A stretch of 64,000 nt of DNA from assembly GCF_030818955.1 (NCBI RefSeq), contig NZ_JAUTBF010000001.1, forward strand, positions 1,426,001 through 1,490,000, in the 5' to 3' direction. The notes beneath the pieces were generated by a model that saw only the letters and a list, made by a program, of their open reading frames with translations, had not been told where the DNA came from and made no database searches. Shown here in pieces: positions 61,622-64,000 of the stretch. Both the position numbers and the translations under genes were made by a program. Source of the stretch: Microbacterium trichothecenolyticum. Its GTDB lineage: Bacteria; Actinomycetota; Actinomycetes; Actinomycetales; Microbacteriaceae. Position 1 is the first letter of the stretch, and the number at the start of each line of letters is the position of its first letter.

Positions 61622-61758
61622 CGAGCAATCCTCGCACGCCGCAGAGGGGGTGTGGCTCGTTGCGACCGAACGGGTTCGAACGGATGCCGTCGGTCGCCCC
61701 GCAGGACCCCACCGGGCCGACTGTCCGGGACTTTCACCCCTCGCGCGAGACGGGGCGC

Positions 61759-62268
61759 TCAGTCGTCTTTCTTGCCGGGGTCGCCCTTGCCCCTGCCGTT
61801 GCCCTTGTCGCCCGGCTGCTGATCCGACGGCTGCTTACCGGTGCCCGGGCCGTTGTTGTCATCCGTGCCGTCGTCGGCGTTCTCATCCGGAGCGGCCGGC
61901 TGCTGCGGCACGGGGTCGGCGGACTGCACCGGTGCGCTGGTCTGCGTGGGCTCAGCGTTCTGCACGGGCTGCGGGGACGGCGTGGGAGAGGGCACCAGCG
62001 CGGTGAGATCGGCGCGCACGGTCGCGATACGGCTCAAGACGGCCTCGGCTTCGTCCGCCGGTGTCTCACCGGCGTCACGCGCCGTGACGACCTGGGCTTC
62101 GAGCCCGTCGAGGCTCGCCAGAGCCGAGGCGTAATCACCGGCCGCCGCCTGCGACGCGACGGCCTCGACCGTGGACTGCCACACGGTGGGAGACGGCGTC
62201 GCGCACGAAGCGAGCATCAGCGCTCCCGCGACGAGCAGCCCCGCCAGCGGGGCGGTACGGCGGATCAC
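61759..62268 (-). CDS. small lipoprotein coupled to a Ser/Thr kinase gene
   Basis: The protein has 169 residues from a GTG that overlaps the kinase stop (GTGA). It has a lipoprotein signal ending MLASCATPS, one helical domain (about 30-95) and a disordered tail rich in Pro, Gln, Asp and Gly (GKQPSDQQPGDKGNGRGKGD). I do not recognise the family. The tight coupling suggests that it works with the membrane-bound kinase, perhaps as an external sensor or substrate. Confidence 0.75.
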   Translation of the reverse strand: MIRRTAPLAGLLVAGALMLASCATPSPTVWQSTVEAVASQAAAGDYASALASLDGLEAQVVTARDAGETPADEAEAVLSRIATVRADLTALVPSPTPSPQPVQNAEPTQTSAPVQSADPVPQQPAAPDENADDGTDDNNGPGTGKQPSDQQPGDKGNGRGKGDPGKKDD

Positions 62269-63380
62269 GGACCGACCTCCTTCCACAGGTCGTCGATGTG
62301 CTGGTCAAGCGGTTGAGGCAGCGACGGGAGAGCCGGCTGGGCGCTCTGATCGGCGGTGGCGACTGCTACCGACACACACCCGCCGATGAGCAGCGCGGCG
62401 ACGACGGATGCCACGATCACGACCCGCCGCGACGGACGGCGCCGGCGCGGTGATGTCGGCACGTCGAGCACGCGAGTGGGACCGGTGGCGCCGGGGAGCA
62501 CGGCGACTCGCGACGACGGGGACACGAGGGCGACGTCGGCGAGCGGGCGCAGCGCGACGATGAGGTCCGCGGCATCCGGACGTTCCGCCGGATCGACGGC
62601 GGTCATGCGTTCGAGGACATCGCGCCAGGGTGCAGGGATCGCGGGTGGAATCTCGGGCGCCGCGACCAGCCGTGCGGCCAGGGACTCGTGCGGAGTTCGC
62701 CCCGCGAAGGCGCGCGTACCGGTGAGGGCTTCGAGCAGAACGAGGCCGAGTGCATAGACGTCACTGGCGGGAACGGCGGGCATTCCCCGGGCCTGCTCGG
62801 GGCTGAGGTAGGCGGCCGTACCGACCACTGCCCCGGCGCGGGTGACGCGCGTCGCGCCGACCAGCGAGGCGATCCCGAAGTCGGCGAGGGTGGCCCGCGG
62901 CGACTCACCATGGTGCGCGGCGGGTCGCACGAGGATGTTGGAGGGTTTGACGTCGCGGTGGACGATGCCGCGCCCGTGAATGACCGCGAGCGCCTCGGCG
63001 ATCTCACGACCCGCGCGGGCGACCTCTTCGCCCGCGAGAGGCCCTCGAGCGATCAGGTCGCTGAGGGTGGGGCCGGCGATGAGCTCCATCGACAGATATG
63101 CCGGGGCGGAAGACAGCCGGGCGTCGTAGAGCGTGACGAGGGAGGGGTGGGCGAGCGACGCCAGCAGGCGGATCTCCGATCGCACGCGCGCCGCGTCGTC
63201 GGGATCCGCGCCGTCGCCGTCGATGACCTTGAGCGCGACGGTACGACCCAGTGAGGTGTCCTCGGCTTCGTAGACGCGGGCGTAGCCTCCGCGGCCGATC
63301 ACGCGGCCCAGACGGTACCGCCCGTCGAAGAGGTCGTCGACGGCGGGGTCGTATGGAACGGTGGGGGTGGGTTCGGTCAT
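62265..63380 (-). CDS. membrane-anchored Hanks-type Ser/Thr protein kinase
   Basis: The protein has 371 residues from the ATG at 63380. It has the glycine loop GRGGYARVYEAED, Lys51, HRDVKPSN, DFGIAS and the SPEQARG activation end. A single transmembrane helix follows the basic stretch RRRRPSRR (about 325-350), with a short external tail ending WKEVGP. No PASTA domain is present. It could be opposed by the PP2C phosphatase at 14106. It is the first gene of a two-gene unit with the lipoprotein. Confidence 0.92.
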   Translation of the reverse strand: MTEPTPTVPYDPAVDDLFDGRYRLGRVIGRGGYARVYEAEDTSLGRTVALKVIDGDGADPDDAARVRSEIRLLASLAHPSLVTLYDARLSSAPAYLSMELIAGPTLSDLIARGPLAGEEVARAGREIAEALAVIHGRGIVHRDVKPSNILVRPAAHHGESPRATLADFGIASLVGATRVTRAGAVVGTAAYLSPEQARGMPAVPASDVYALGLVLLEALTGTRAFAGRTPHESLAARLVAAPEIPPAIPAPWRDVLERMTAVDPAERPDAADLIVALRPLADVALVSPSSRVAVLPGATGPTRVLDVPTSPRRRRPSRRVVIVASVVAALLIGGCVSVAVATADQSAQPALPSLPQPLDQHIDDLWKEVGP

Positions 63381-63414
63381 GACGGTTCCCTCGGGCCGGT
63401 GACCCCGAGAGTAA

Positions 63415-63669
63415 TCAGACGAGGTCGTCGTTCGACGAGCGTGTCGTCGAGCGGGTGATCCGCGCGTCCCCAACCCCCTCGGTGCGGGTGACGGTATCGG
63501 TTTGGCGACGACGAGCGAGCAGCACGACGCCGATCAGGAAAACGACGACGCCCGCCCCCATCATGATGTACCCGATCAGGCTGAGGTTAACGAAGTCGTT
63601 GGGCAGGTTCACCGCGAAGGCGAGGATGGCGCCGATGACGAACAGCGCGATTCCGGCTCCGATGCTCAT
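63415..63669 (-). CDS. DUF6458-like small membrane protein
   Basis: The protein has 84 residues from the ATG at 63669 (MSIGAGIALFVIGAILAFAV). Two transmembrane helices (about 3-22 and 31-51) are separated by NLPNDFVNLSLIGY. The C-terminal tail is polar and Arg/Thr-rich. This matches the small DUF6458-type proteins common in Microbacteriaceae; the function is unknown. It ends 35 bases before the kinase start. Confidence 0.75.
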   Translation of the reverse strand: MSIGAGIALFVIGAILAFAVNLPNDFVNLSLIGYIMMGAGVVVFLIGVVLLARRRQTDTVTRTEGVGDARITRSTTRSSNDDLV

Positions 63670-63868
63670 GGGGGGGATCCTTTCGGTCGTGCTCCCTAGC
63701 ATCGCAATCGCCCTCGAATGGCTCGACGGTCTTGACATCGATCGCCATGTCGCGGCGACTCTCGTCGGTTTCACCCGCCGACCGCGACAAATCCAGCGCG
63801 CTCGTGGGGTGTGGCATCCCTTCAGACTGGTGGCGATGTCGCCCCCGGGGCGGCACGAGGAAGGCCAC

Positions 63869-64000
63869 ATGACCGCGCACGCCACCAGCGACCACCATCT
63901 CGACATCGATGCCCTCGGCGTCACGGTGCGCATCGATGTCGGTGGCCTGCCCCCCGTAGATCGTGACCTGCTCTCCGATGCCTGGTCCGGTGCGCGAACC
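63869..64000 (+). CDS. unrecognised protein, 5' end only
   Basis: Forty-four codons are visible from the ATG at 63869, which follows GAGGAAGG. The sequence (MTAHATSDHHLDIDALGVTV, then RIDVGGLPPVDRDLLSDAWS) is not enough to name a family. It diverges from the small membrane-protein gene and continues past the right edge. Confidence 0.6.
   Translation, partial: MTAHATSDHHLDIDALGVTVRIDVGGLPPVDRDLLSDAWSGART

Overview
The window is GC-rich DNA from an actinobacterium, most likely Microbacterium or a close relative in Microbacteriaceae. The evidence is the codon use, the frequent GTG starts, the gene order argS/lysA/hom/thrC/thrB/rho/prfA/prmC/tsaC/wecA/atp, and family types such as DUF6458 and LmeA-like DUF2993. 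The species call is inference.

Layout. 1-4.3 kb: an FKBP lipoprotein (cut by the left edge), a PlsC-type acyltransferase and a dhaKLM operon for PTS-dependent dihydroxyacetone phosphorylation. 5.0-10.2 kb: a glycerol regulon (SorC-type regulator, a 39-bp inverted-repeat operator, glpD, glpF, glpK). 10.4-17.6 kb: housekeeping and stress genes (OsmC, asparaginase, amino-acid permease, PP2C phosphatase, aldo/keto reductase, YaaA). 17.6-28 kb, minus strand: the complete F1Fo ATP synthase operon headed by atpI, with wecA, tsaC and prmC upstream. 28-35.2 kb: a mostly plus-strand block (cysK, cysE, ohr, acyl-CoA dehydrogenase, AraC regulator, frameshifted amidase, AbiEi/DUF559-like protein) that separates prmC from prfA. 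35.5-43.9 kb, minus strand: prfA, rho, thrB, thrC, hom, lysA. 44.1-58.0 kb: an island of four large Tat-exported proteins. 58.3-64 kb: an LmeA-like protein, argS, a transglutaminase, a lipoprotein, a Ser/Thr kinase, a small membrane protein and the start of an unrecognised gene.

The most unusual region is 44.1-58.0 kb, which lies between lysA and argS, genes that are normally close together in this group. Its order is RCC1 protein, M60 peptidase, M60 peptidase, RCC1 protein, all on the minus strand, all with twin-arginine signal peptides and N-terminal Ig-like domains. The two outer proteins are built from alternating Ig-like domains and RCC1 beta-propellers, with module copies that are nearly identical in DNA. 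The upstream RCC1 gene has a 21-base homopolymer immediately after its start codon. This is the hallmark of a slipped-strand ON/OFF switch, and as written the gene is out of frame.

Three single-base insertions (amidase near 33977, hom near 41479, RCC1 gene near 56479) each break an otherwise intact frame. Because hom is a core biosynthetic gene, at least some of these may be assembly errors. Small repeats are also notable: a 21-bp tandem repeat inside hom, a related motif at the start of prfA, and three copies of a 62-bp imperfect palindrome around the DUF559 gene.
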